Below are positions 1 through 7,889 of a stretch of DNA of 64,000 bases, piece by piece; position 1 is the first letter of the stretch; each line of letters starts with the position of its first letter. The stretch is taken from assembly GCA_913020045.1 (NCBI GenBank), contig CAJWBE010000015.1, forward strand, positions 1 through 64,000, read 5' to 3'. The DNA comes from an uncultured Oleiphilus sp. (GTDB lineage: Bacteria; Pseudomonadota; Gammaproteobacteria; Pseudomonadales; Oleiphilaceae). Under the pieces are notes generated by a model. It was not told the origin of the DNA. It was given only the letters and a program-made list of their open reading frames with translations, and did no database searches. A program made the translations under genes and the position numbers.

Positions 1-398
1 TCCGAGTTAATATTTTGGCCTAAGAAACCACTCATGCCCAAAAACACACCAAAGACATCTTGTATCAGGATGTCTTGTACTATGTTTAATAAGCCATTGG
101 TTTCGGTGCCGCGGTAGGCAATGATGGGTTTATCGTTGTTTTCACTATCGACAAACAATGTCGCAGATAACCCAAACTCATCATTGGATAGGTGCTCAAC
201 TAACTTGTACCTGTCAATAAAAGAGCGATATTGTTTATCAGTCAATCCTCTTTTTTGAAACTCTTCAAGCGCATAAGCCGTCTCAGGTATATCTCCTGAG
301 CGCTCTGTTAAACCGGCTCTAAGATATATTTCCTCAAAATCTAAGTATGAAACGTCAGCCAAAATCGCATTTTGATACAGTACTTCCGTGTTTTTCAT
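1..398 (-). CDS. Lipase class 3-like protein, N-terminal part (3' end outside window)
   Basis: The minus-strand frame opens with ATG at 398 and stays open for 132 codons to the window edge. The start is preceded by AAGGAT at good spacing. The visible protein begins MKNTEVLYQNAILADVSYLD and later carries IIAYRGTET, which matches the strand-plus-RGT motif of class 3 lipases and related alpha/beta hydrolases, where it precedes the oxyanion region. The catalytic GxSxG, Asp and His would lie outside the window, so activity cannot be judged. No signal peptide is seen. It lies 33 bases downstream of the lipoprotein gene on the same strand, so the two are probably co-transcribed. The lipase assignment is inferred from one motif and overall pattern. 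Confidence 0.6.
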   Translation of the reverse strand, partial: MKNTEVLYQNAILADVSYLDFEEIYLRAGLTERSGDIPETAYALEEFQKRGLTDKQYRSFIDRYKLVEHLSNDEFGLSATLFVDSENNDKPIIAYRGTETNGLLNIVQDILIQDVFGVFLGMSGFLGQNINS

Positions 399-431
399 AA
401 CCAAATCCTTTTAGTTACTAAAATGTTAAAT

Positions 432-1106
432 TTAAGTGTCTGGCATAATCTCTTTCTTGAAGCCGGGTTCTCCTAATACATGAAAACAGGAGTAAACCTT
501 TCCGTAGGATAAAGAACTTTCTGGAAAAGGGTTAAGAAGATAATCGACTTTTCTCACCACGACTTCCTCATTTTCACTGTCAGTCACAAAAGCCTCAATT
601 CGAGTTATCGTTGAACCGTAATACTCACTTACCTTCCGATTTTCTCTTTCCACTCGATAAAAATAACGACTTATGGGCGATGTTATTTTTTCAGCTTTAA
701 TACAATGCTTATCTGAGAACTCGTCATAGCCTGAACTTCCACGCTTTCTATCCAACCATTTTTCATATTCGCTGTTACACATCCCACTTTCTCTGGATAT
801 CTTTGATATCCGCCAAAGACCATTCTCTGGTAACTCGTCAGAAACTCGAGCTTTTGAAATTTCGAACTCCATAAAGTCAAAATTACTTCCGACGATGAAA
901 TTGCCACAGCCGCAACTATCAATCCACTTGTTAAAATACCCCTTAGCCTTAACCTCCTGATAAACGGGCATACCGCCGTCTTTTTCGCAAAGCTCGCGAA
1001 GCTGACTCATACCGGGGGTATAGAAGATGGAGCACGCAGATAAGCTGCACACAAGCAGTACGGAATTAATACGGAGAAAAAATTTTAGAGATAAGCGGCC
1101 GAACAC
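432..1106 (-). CDS. Hypothetical lipoprotein
   Basis: A 224-residue protein with a lipoprotein signal: MFGRLSLKFFLRINSVLLVC followed by lipobox LSAC, so lipidation is expected at about Cys25. The start codon is GTG at 1106, supported by AAGGAT about 7 bases upstream; an overlapping ATG just upstream is in another frame that stops after a few codons. The mature part has clustered cysteines (DSCGCGN near residue 66) and no family I recognise. The next gene downstream is the lipase-like protein, 33 bases away. A chaperone or immunity role for that partner is conceivable but unproven. Function unknown. Confidence 0.7.
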   Translation of the reverse strand: MFGRLSLKFFLRINSVLLVCSLSACSIFYTPGMSQLRELCEKDGGMPVYQEVKAKGYFNKWIDSCGCGNFIVGSNFDFMEFEISKARVSDELPENGLWRISKISRESGMCNSEYEKWLDRKRGSSGYDEFSDKHCIKAEKITSPISRYFYRVERENRKVSEYYGSTITRIEAFVTDSENEEVVVRKVDYLLNPFPESSLSYGKVYSCFHVLGEPGFKKEIMPDT

Positions 1107-1199
1107 ATCATTATCCTTAAATCAATGTGGCTATTAGTTTGGCTATCGTAGTCGGCTCGTCAAAAAGAATGTGTGACCCTGTAAACATTTTTGAACAGT

Positions 1200-1215
1200 G
1201 GCGAGAATTCTCGCC
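1200..1215. repeat. Perfect 16-base palindrome between lipoprotein and EamA genes
   Basis: GGCGAGAATTCTCGCC is a perfect inverted repeat with six base pairs and an AATT centre, lying 7 bases beyond the stop of the EamA gene. It may act as a weak terminator for that minus-strand gene, but no T-run follows on that strand. Confidence 0.4.
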
Positions 1216-1222
1216 GAGCAAG

Positions 1223-2101
1223 TCAGCGCTTTCCTCGCAGCAAGTTGATCGCCGCACCAAGCACAATTAAACCTCCGCCTAGATAAGTCCATACTGAAGG
1301 GATTTCCGCAAAAAAGACCCAGCCAAGCACCGCGGCAAAGACCACTTGAACATATGAAAAAGCAGTGGCTTTTCCTGCTGTTTCAGTTTGCATCGCTTTG
1401 GTTAGGCCCACTTGGCCAACTTGCGTAAAAACTCCGACAAGCACTAAGACTAACCACTGCCAGCCTTGGGGCCAGACAAAGTCGGCACCGAGACAAACTA
1501 ATGCAAAAGGCAAGGCAAACAAGGGGAAGTAAAGAATGATGACGGAGGAGTCTTCCGTTTCGTTTAGTTTACGCACCAGCACATATGCAACGGCAGATCC
1601 TAGCGCGCCAAATAAGGCTGCTACCAAAGCAAAGGTGTCGATTTCGCTGTGCAAGCTACCGAACAAAAACGCGGGCCGCGCTATTAAGATCAGTCCTGTA
1701 AGGCTCAAGATAATGCATATGAGTGTTGCCGAATGAATGCGCTCTTTGAGCACAAACCAAGCAATCAAGGCGGTGAACATTGGGTGTAAGTATTGGAGTA
1801 CGGTAGCGTCGGCCAAGGGCATGGATGTCACCGCATAATAAACACACATTAACGCTAGCGTGCCTACGACTGCTCTTGCGACGAGCAAACCTTTGCGTTG
1901 CCCCAGCGGATGCACGCCTCGGCGACGGACGTCGATATAACTAATAATTAGTGAGACAAGGGCTCGAGCTGCGACGATTTCAAACAGGGGCAAGCCCGAC
2001 TGACTCGCGTATTTGACGCAGACCGCCATAAGCGCAAAGCCAAGCCCACTTAAGAGCATGTAACGTGCGCTCAACGGGAGCATTAAGAAGTGTTTTTTCA
2101 T
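1223..2101 (-). CDS. EamA/DMT-family transporter
   Basis: A 292-residue inner-membrane protein with about ten hydrophobic segments arranged as two EamA repeats, the usual length of the drug/metabolite transporter superfamily. The first repeat contains FALMAVCVKYAS and ADATVLQYLHPMFTALIAW; the second contains GALGSAVAYVLVRKL and ATAFSYVQVVFAAVLGWVFF. This pattern is typical of RhaT/YdcZ-like permeases exporting small metabolites. The substrate cannot be read from sequence. It stands 27 bases downstream of the alpha/beta hydrolase gene on the same strand, so the two are probably one transcript. Confidence 0.88.
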   Translation of the reverse strand: MKKHFLMLPLSARYMLLSGLGFALMAVCVKYASQSGLPLFEIVAARALVSLIISYIDVRRRGVHPLGQRKGLLVARAVVGTLALMCVYYAVTSMPLADATVLQYLHPMFTALIAWFVLKERIHSATLICIILSLTGLILIARPAFLFGSLHSEIDTFALVAALFGALGSAVAYVLVRKLNETEDSSVIILYFPLFALPFALVCLGADFVWPQGWQWLVLVLVGVFTQVGQVGLTKAMQTETAGKATAFSYVQVVFAAVLGWVFFAEIPSVWTYLGGGLIVLGAAINLLRGKR

Positions 2102-2128
2102 CGGGCGATTAGACAGTTTTCGGAACGG

Positions 2129-3040
2129 TTACGCTACCGTTTTTATGTCTTGTGTCAGGAATGGCGCTTTTAACCATTCTGCGGTTTCTCGCCAGGCGCT
2201 TTGGGGCATGCTCCGCTTAAAGAACCCAAAATGGCCAACCGACTTTACCGAGAAGTCTTCTGGCGTTCGCGTCACCACTTCAGCTTTAGCATTTTTATAA
2301 AACGCAAATAGTGCATCTACTGCTTTCAAAGGTGCATACATGGTGTCATCACTGATATGGATCATTCGAAGATAATTGGGGTACTGTTCAAAGTGTTCTC
2401 GAATTGGCTGTCCTTGCTTGTCGACCATATAATGCGGATTGCGGCACCAGCGCGCCCATTGCCGTGCCACGCCACGAGGAAGAGGTTCGGATCCCAAGAC
2501 CGACGCTGGCAAGTCACCGACTAAACGCGTGACACTGGGAATGACTAGGTGCGTGAACACTTTAAACTTAAGCCGCTCAATGCCATTCCAGTGACCGACA
2601 TATCCCGCCTGAGAGCTGATCGTCAACACACCATCTAGCATGTGATTATTAGCCGACAAGCCTATCAACTGCCCCCCTACCGAATGGCCGACAGCCAGCA
2701 AACGAAACTCAGGAAACCGTTTTCTCAACCATATCAGCATTGAATCCAAGTCCTGCCGCCCCCAGTCCGCCATCGACAGCGCTTTGCCGCTCCAGCCTTG
2801 ATTCTTGCTATGCCCTATTCCCCTATAATCATAGGTAAGCGCAGTGAAACCTTGCGACGCAAGATAACTTGCATATGCGCGATAGTAGCCTTGCGGCACA
2901 CCTGTTGCGGAGTTGATCAACACAACACGTTTGATACAGGCTTTGGGACTCGGTTGATAAAGCTCAGCCGTGAGCACATAGCCATCATGCGCATGGACAA
3001 GAACCTGTTTAGCTTCAATGGCAACTTTAGATAAGCTCAT
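2129..3040 (-). CDS. Alpha/beta hydrolase
   Basis: A 303-residue soluble hydrolase without signal peptide. The nucleophile elbow is GHSVGGQ (near residue 118), preceded by the strand LLAV and by YDYRGIGHS, a typical lid-proximal motif. A C-terminal SVGHFGFF carries the likely catalytic His, and DDTMYAP lies in the position of the acid region. The family resembles predicted esterase or acyltransferase-like hydrolases of the UCP037442 type. The substrate is not predictable. It is the first gene of a two-gene minus-strand unit with the EamA transporter and is divergent from the ABC exporter at 3240. Confidence 0.85.
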   Translation of the reverse strand: MSLSKVAIEAKQVLVHAHDGYVLTAELYQPSPKACIKRVVLINSATGVPQGYYRAYASYLASQGFTALTYDYRGIGHSKNQGWSGKALSMADWGRQDLDSMLIWLRKRFPEFRLLAVGHSVGGQLIGLSANNHMLDGVLTISSQAGYVGHWNGIERLKFKVFTHLVIPSVTRLVGDLPASVLGSEPLPRGVARQWARWCRNPHYMVDKQGQPIREHFEQYPNYLRMIHISDDTMYAPLKAVDALFAFYKNAKAEVVTRTPEDFSVKSVGHFGFFKRSMPQSAWRETAEWLKAPFLTQDIKTVA

Positions 3041-3093
3041 GGCACTTCCTTCGCGTGATGACGCTTTTAAGGAATCGATACAATGGTTGATAG

Positions 3094-3131
3094 TATAGTA
3101 GATTTCACTATAAGGGTTCTATTATGGAACC
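3094..3131. promoter_or_regulatory. Pair of inverted repeats in a divergent promoter region
   Basis: The 199-base region between the hydrolase (minus) and the ABC exporter (plus) contains two inverted repeats close together: TATAGT-N7-ACTATA (3094-3112) and GGTTC-N7-GAACC (3115-3131). They sit about 55-145 bases from both starts and could be operators, but no regulator gene is adjacent. Confidence 0.35.
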
Positions 3132-3239
3132 ATGATAATGATAGTTCTATATTTGAATCAATTGCAACAAAGCACTTACCTTAAAAGACCGAAACACCTA
3201 TAGTTCGCCCTCGAAAACGACAACTTAAAAGGATTACTC

Positions 3240-5039
3240 ATGCGAGGCATGCGCTCGGACTACGACCCAAACCAAACCATCGACTGGTCTGTGTTCAAGC
3301 AAGTTATCCCCTACCTGTTAGAGTTCAAAACACGCGTCGGTTTAGCCTTACTTTGTTTGGTTGGCGCTAAGATAGCCAGCGTTGGCATGCCGTTTATCCT
3401 AAAGCGAATTGTGGACGACTTAGACGCCCAAGTCTCTTCGACAGAACTGTTGCTAGTGAGCGTTCCTATCGCGTTGCTCGTGTCCTATGGGGTCATCAGA
3501 CTATTGAACGTGCTTTTGGGCGAAGTACGAGATACCTTGTTTGGCCGCGTTACGGAGCGCGCGATGCGCCGCATTGGCCTTAAGGTGTTTGAACATTTAC
3601 ATGCCTTAGATTTGGCCTTTCACCTAGACCGTAAAACCGGCGGTTTATCGCGCGACATTGAACGAGGAACAAGTGGCGTCAGCTTTATCATGCGCTTCCT
3701 TGTCTTCAATATTGTGCCCACGTTTTTGGAGCTTTTTTTGGTGATGGGCATACTATGGCAGCAGTATAGAATTGAGTTTGCCCTCATCGTAATGGCGTCG
3801 GTGGTGAGCTATGTTTGGTTTTCCAAGTCCATGACAGACTGGCGTACACAGTTTATTCGTTCCGCAAATCAAGCAGACAGCCGAAGTAACACGCGCGCTA
3901 TCGATAGCTTACTGAATTATGAAACCGTTAAGTACTTTGCGAACGAAGAACACGAAGCCAAGATGTACGATCATGAACTAGAAAAGTGGGAGCGCGCAAA
4001 ACGTCAGAATCGTCTCACTTTATTCGCGCTGAATGGCGGACAAGCCCTTATCATTTCGGTTTCTATGGCGGCGATGCTCACGCTAGCAGCCTATGAAGTG
4101 GCCAATGGTCGAATGACATTGGGCGACTTTGTGTTGGTGAATGCTTTCTTGATGCAAATATTCTTGCCTCTAAACTTTCTGGGATTTGTTTACCGAGAAA
4201 TAAAAGGCTCTATGACAAATATAGAACGTATGTTTGCCCTGCTAAAAGCTGAACCCGCGATTGCTGACCGTGATGAAGCGTCTGAATTGAATGTCAGGCA
4301 TGGCAACATCACGTTTGAAGATGTGAGTTTTTCGTATGACAGCGAGCGTCCTATTCTGAGGTCACTAAGTCTTCGCCTTAGTGCGGGTGAAAAACTAGCG
4401 TTAGTTGGCAGCAGCGGCTCTGGAAAATCAACGATTGCTAAACTGCTATTTCGTTTCTACGACGTAACGGAGGGCGCGATCAAGATAGACGGGCAAGATA
4501 TTCGAGATATCACCCAGCACAGCTTGCGCTCAGCCGTTGGCGTGGTACCCCAAGACACCGTTCTCTTTGATAGCAGTATTATGGAAAATGTACGTTATGG
4601 TCGACCAGGTGCTAGCGATGATGAAGTCAAGAAAGCAATTAGCATGGCCCACCTAGATCACTTTATTGAGCAAACGCCAAAAGGCTATGACACTTTAGTC
4701 GGCGAGCGTGGTTTGAAACTGTCGGGCGGCGAAAAACAGCGCGTTGCGATTGCAAGAACCATTCTAAAAAACCCGTCAATATTGATATTCGATGAAGCGA
4801 CAAGTGCTCTCGATAGTGTCTCTGAGAAAGCGGTAATGGAGGCAATTGAAGCCGTATCACAAGGAAAAAGTTCAATCGTTATTGCACACCGACTGTCTAC
4901 GGTTGTTAACGCTGATCGAATTCTTGTATTAGATAATGGCAATGTCGTGGAGCAAGGTACTCATCAGGCATTGCTCGCTGCTGACGGGCCGTATTCACGC
5001 TTATGGAAGATGCAACAAAGCTCGCAGGAATTGGTCTAG
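3240..5039 (+). CDS. ATM1/HMT1-type ABC exporter (fused permease-ATPase)
   Basis: A 599-residue half-transporter. Residues about 20-330 form the six-helix exporter domain; about 350-595 form the ATPase. Walker A is GSSGSGKST (from about residue 390), the signature is LSGGEKQR (about 494), and Walker B plus D-loop is IFDEATSALD (about 517). The segment NAFLMQIFLPLNFLGFVYRE is characteristic of the ATM1/ABCB7 class, which exports glutathione-linked sulfur or metal conjugates. The start has AAAGGA upstream. It should act as a homodimer in the inner membrane. The gene is monocistronic, followed by a terminator hairpin at 5053. Confidence 0.93.
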   Translation: MRGMRSDYDPNQTIDWSVFKQVIPYLLEFKTRVGLALLCLVGAKIASVGMPFILKRIVDDLDAQVSSTELLLVSVPIALLVSYGVIRLLNVLLGEVRDTLFGRVTERAMRRIGLKVFEHLHALDLAFHLDRKTGGLSRDIERGTSGVSFIMRFLVFNIVPTFLELFLVMGILWQQYRIEFALIVMASVVSYVWFSKSMTDWRTQFIRSANQADSRSNTRAIDSLLNYETVKYFANEEHEAKMYDHELEKWERAKRQNRLTLFALNGGQALIISVSMAAMLTLAAYEVANGRMTLGDFVLVNAFLMQIFLPLNFLGFVYREIKGSMTNIERMFALLKAEPAIADRDEASELNVRHGNITFEDVSFSYDSERPILRSLSLRLSAGEKLALVGSSGSGKSTIAKLLFRFYDVTEGAIKIDGQDIRDITQHSLRSAVGVVPQDTVLFDSSIMENVRYGRPGASDDEVKKAISMAHLDHFIEQTPKGYDTLVGERGLKLSGGEKQRVAIARTILKNPSILIFDEATSALDSVSEKAVMEAIEAVSQGKSSIVIAHRLSTVVNADRILVLDNGNVVEQGTHQALLAADGPYSRLWKMQQSSQELV

Positions 5040-5052
5040 CGAGAAGATGAAG

Positions 5053-5087
5053 AAAAAATACCCACTAATCAGCAGTGAGTATTTTTT
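5053..5087. terminator. Bidirectional rho-independent terminator
   Basis: A-rich and T-rich arms flank a stem: AAAAAATAC-C-CACT, loop AATCAGC, AGTG-A-GTATTTTTT, with one mismatch. It lies between the convergent ABC exporter and yceI-like genes and would serve both. Confidence 0.8.
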
Positions 5088-5119
5088 CAGATGTGCCGTA
5101 ACTCATCTTGTTTTCGTAG

Positions 5120-5698
5120 CTACTTCTTTTTGATGCCTTCGACCGAGAGTATCATTTCAACGTCTTGCGATAATGGCCCAAGGTTTTTCATGATATTGAA
5201 GTCTTTCAGGGCGAACTTGGTCGAGCCTTCAAAGCCGGCCCTCTCGCCACCCCATGGGTCTGACCCCATACCAACTAATTCAGCATCAATCACCAGCTCG
5301 CGCGTCACATCTTTGAGCGTTAGCTCACCATAAACTTTAGCCGTTCCGTCACCGGTGCTTTCAACTCGCGTACTAACAAACTTTGCTTCAGGAAATTTTT
5401 TAACATCTAAAAAGTCGTCGTTACGCAAATGCTTGTCGCGCTCTGCGTGATTTGAATCGACGCTCGCAGGGTCAATGTTCACCAAAATACTTGACGCTTC
5501 CGGCTTGGCAGGGTCGTAACTAAACTCGCCATCAAACGTATTAAATCGACCATACAACCAGCTATACCCTAAATGCTGGATCTTAAACTGAATGAAGGCA
5601 TGCGCCCCTTTTGTATCAATCACGTAGTCAGCGGCATAAGCCCCGAGTGTAGAAAAAGACAGCACAGCCCCTGCAATTACTTTAGCTAAACGATTCAT
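5120..5698 (-). CDS. YceI-family periplasmic protein
   Basis: A 192-residue secreted protein with a Sec signal peptide ending GAYA before [20 protein letters not shown]. The mature region has the YceI lipocalin-like pattern: [15 protein letters not shown] near the start, [10 protein letters not shown] in the middle and [16 protein letters not shown] near residue 130. YceI proteins bind an isoprenoid quinone or lipid in a beta-barrel. It follows the cytochrome b561 gene by 24 bases, the same pairing as yceJ-yceI of Escherichia coli, so the two are probably one operon. Confidence 0.92.
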   Translation of the reverse strand: MNRLAKVIAGAVLSFSTLGAYAADYVIDTKGAHAFIQFKIQHLGYSWLYGRFNTFDGEFSYDPAKPEASSILVNIDPASVDSNHAERDKHLRNDDFLDVKKFPEAKFVSTRVESTGDGTAKVYGELTLKDVTRELVIDAELVGMGSDPWGGERAGFEGSTKFALKDFNIMKNLGPLSQDVEMILSVEGIKKK

Positions 5699-5722
5699 AT
5701 CATATTTCTCCTTTGTGTTTTC

Positions 5723-6280
5723 CTATAAACGATTGCGACCCAACATTCTCAACAAGGTTTCATCGCGATCCATAAAATGATGCTTAAGCGACGCTAGCCC
5801 ATGCAAGCCCGCCAGAACAACCAAAAAGTTAGTCGCCCAAACATGGATATCTCCCGCAAGGTCTTCTTGGTTATCGATACCGACGACCAGCGCAGGAACA
5901 TCAAACCAGTCGAAGAATGAGATTCCGCGTCCGTCGGCGGTCGAGATGAGATAACCACTGGCGCAAGCAACAAGCAACGCAGCATACAAAAATATATGCG
6001 TAAGCTTAGCGGCGAGCACTTCCCATTTCGCATGGCTCGCTAAATGACTCGGTGCGATACTAGTTAGACGGTAAAACAAACGAGCCATTACTAGCACCAA
6101 CAGCACAAGCCCGAAACTCTTGTGCCAGAAAGGCCCAACTCGATACCAGCTATCATAATAGTCTAACTCGACCATGTACCAGCCCAGCGCATAAAGACCA
6201 ATCACCAAAATCAGCGTAAGCCAATGAAACACTATGCTTAGGAGCCCCCATTGGGTCTCTGTATTTTTCAAGTTAGGCAT
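5723..6280 (-). CDS. Cytochrome b561 family protein
   Basis: A 185-residue di-haem membrane protein with four hydrophobic helices. Candidate haem ligands are the histidines in FHWLT, FWHKSFG, LTHIFLYAALL and GLHGLASLKHHF. The longer frame starts with TTG at 6328, but family alignment (MPNLKNTETQWGLLSIVFHW) and a purine-rich stretch upstream favour ATG at 6280. The protein shuttles electrons between quinol and a periplasmic or membrane acceptor. Its downstream partner encodes a YceI protein, suggesting a quinone-linked role. Confidence 0.9.
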   Translation of the reverse strand: MPNLKNTETQWGLLSIVFHWLTLILVIGLYALGWYMVELDYYDSWYRVGPFWHKSFGLVLLVLVMARLFYRLTSIAPSHLASHAKWEVLAAKLTHIFLYAALLVACASGYLISTADGRGISFFDWFDVPALVVGIDNQEDLAGDIHVWATNFLVVLAGLHGLASLKHHFMDRDETLLRMLGRNRL

Positions 6281-6645
6281 TTCTTTCTCGGCACTTTGAA
6301 TATACGCATTAGAGACTAAACCAGCCAAATGAGCTTTACTCTTAATTTTTGGACATTAAAACCAACTATTTTAGTACGCGGATCAGTCGACATTAGATGA
6401 CCAGTATTCTCTCCACAGCCCGCTTACCGTTCAACCATGCCCAAACCCGACATCTGATTGCAGATCTAATACACGACAAACACTATCCACTAAGTCAGCA
6501 TCTCGCTTCTACGCGCTCAGAATAGAGACAATTTGTGATCTAACGACTATATAAATACTAATTAAAGAGTCCTGCGCTGAAAGTCTGGACCGACATAATG
6601 CGCATTTTCTTATCGGCAACTTAAAAGCACTCTGGAGGTTGAACA
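6281..6645. other. Divergent intergenic region, cytochrome b561 / ald
   Basis: 365 bases without a supported gene. It must hold promoters in both directions. On the plus strand a -10-like TATAAA lies at 6550-6555 without a convincing -35, and the ald start is preceded by a strong CTGGAGG about 8 bases upstream. No tRNA, riboswitch or long repeat was recognised. Confidence 0.5.
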
Positions 6646-7767
6646 ATGAAAATTGGCGTTCCAATGGAAATCAAGACACAGGAATATAGAGTAGGTCTTA
6701 CTCCCTCTTCAGTTTACGAATTGGTACATCACGGGCACTCTGTAATTATTGAGAAAAACGCAGGTCTCGGCTCAGGCTATTTCGACTCCAATTACATTGC
6801 TGCAGGTGCAAAAATAGTTGAAAAGCCACAAGAGGTGTTTGATGAAGCCGAACTGATCATCAAAGTAAAAGAGCCGCAAGCAATCGAGCGGCAACGCTTA
6901 ACACCCAAACACACGCTATTTACTTACCTTCACCTTGCACCTGACCGCGCACAGACAGAAGACCTCATTGAGTCTGGCGCAACATGCATCGCGTATGAAA
7001 CCGTAACCGATGAACATGGTCGCCTCCCGTTGCTTGCCCCCATGTCTGCCGTTGCTGGGCGGCTTAGTATACAGGCCGGCGCATACAGTCTAGAGAAGAA
7101 GAACGGTGGCAGAGGTGTTTTGCTTGGCGGAGTTCCTGGCGTATCTCCCGCAAAAGTGCTCATTGTTGGCGCAGGCGTTGTTGGGTCAAATGCAGCACAA
7201 ATGGCTGTCGGAATGGGCGCAGATGTAACGATTCTCGATACCAATATCAATGCACTTAGGGAGTTAGATCAGCGCTATACAAACAGAGTAACAACGATTT
7301 CGTCGAACCGGCATGCGATTGAAGAACATATAAAAACATGTGATTTGCTTATAGGCGCAGTCCTTATACCAGGGGCTGAGGCCCCAAAACTAATAACACG
7401 GGAGCACTTAGCTAGCATGCAAACTGGCGCTGCAATGGTTGATGTCGCCATCGATCAAGGCGGATGCTTTGAAACGTCTGTACCCACAACGCATGACAAG
7501 CCCACATATATAGTCGACGGTATCGTCCATTACTGCGTGGCTAACATGCCCGGCGCTGTCGCCAGAACGGCTACACAAGCTTTGAATAATGCAACATTGC
7601 CTTTTGTTTCGTTGTTAGCCAATCAAGGAATCATGGGCGCTTTACGAGACAACGCTAATCTCAGGCAAGGACTAAACGTTTACCAAGGACTCCTTAGTTG
7701 TCCTGCAGCAGGGCAAGCCTTACATTTAAAATCTATCACCCCAGAACAAGCGCTGAGACAGCAATAG
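6646..7767 (+). CDS. ald: Alanine dehydrogenase
   Basis: A 373-residue cytoplasmic enzyme, normal length for the family. It catalyses the reversible NAD-dependent deamination of L-alanine to pyruvate and ammonium. The N-terminus MKIGVPMEIKTQEYRVGLTP is diagnostic, with the substrate lysine in KVKEPQ and catalytic His in YLHLAPD. The Rossmann fold motif VLIVGAGVVGSNAAQMAVG lies at about residue 170, and VDVAIDQGG and HYCVANMPGAVARTAT are conserved. A strong GGAGG precedes the ATG. It stands alone, 80 bases upstream of the lipid-desaturation operator region. No alanine transporter or Lrp-type regulator is adjacent. Confidence 0.96.
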   Translation: MKIGVPMEIKTQEYRVGLTPSSVYELVHHGHSVIIEKNAGLGSGYFDSNYIAAGAKIVEKPQEVFDEAELIIKVKEPQAIERQRLTPKHTLFTYLHLAPDRAQTEDLIESGATCIAYETVTDEHGRLPLLAPMSAVAGRLSIQAGAYSLEKKNGGRGVLLGGVPGVSPAKVLIVGAGVVGSNAAQMAVGMGADVTILDTNINALRELDQRYTNRVTTISSNRHAIEEHIKTCDLLIGAVLIPGAEAPKLITREHLASMQTGAAMVDVAIDQGGCFETSVPTTHDKPTYIVDGIVHYCVANMPGAVARTATQALNNATLPFVSLLANQGIMGALRDNANLRQGLNVYQGLLSCPAAGQALHLKSITPEQALRQQ

Positions 7768-7849
7768 CCGCTTAAGGAGCAAACCTTTGTAAATTAGCAC
7801 TTCTTCTCTACGCGCATTATTGGAAAGCACTAGACATCGAATAAATTTT

Positions 7850-7867
7850 AGAGTACAACTGTACTCT
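7850..7867. promoter_or_regulatory. Near-perfect palindromic operator before the desaturase operon
   Basis: AGAGTACA-AC-TGTACTCT is an 8-base inverted repeat with a 2-base centre, 22 bases before the reductase start. A possible promoter is TTGGAA (7820-7825) and TAAATT (7842-7847), which would put the palindrome at the transcription start, a repressor position. The layout resembles operators of TetR-type regulators of unsaturated fatty acid synthesis (FabR, DesT). That identity is inferred. Confidence 0.6.
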
Positions 7868-7889
7868 CAACTAATTATTCAGCATAGCT

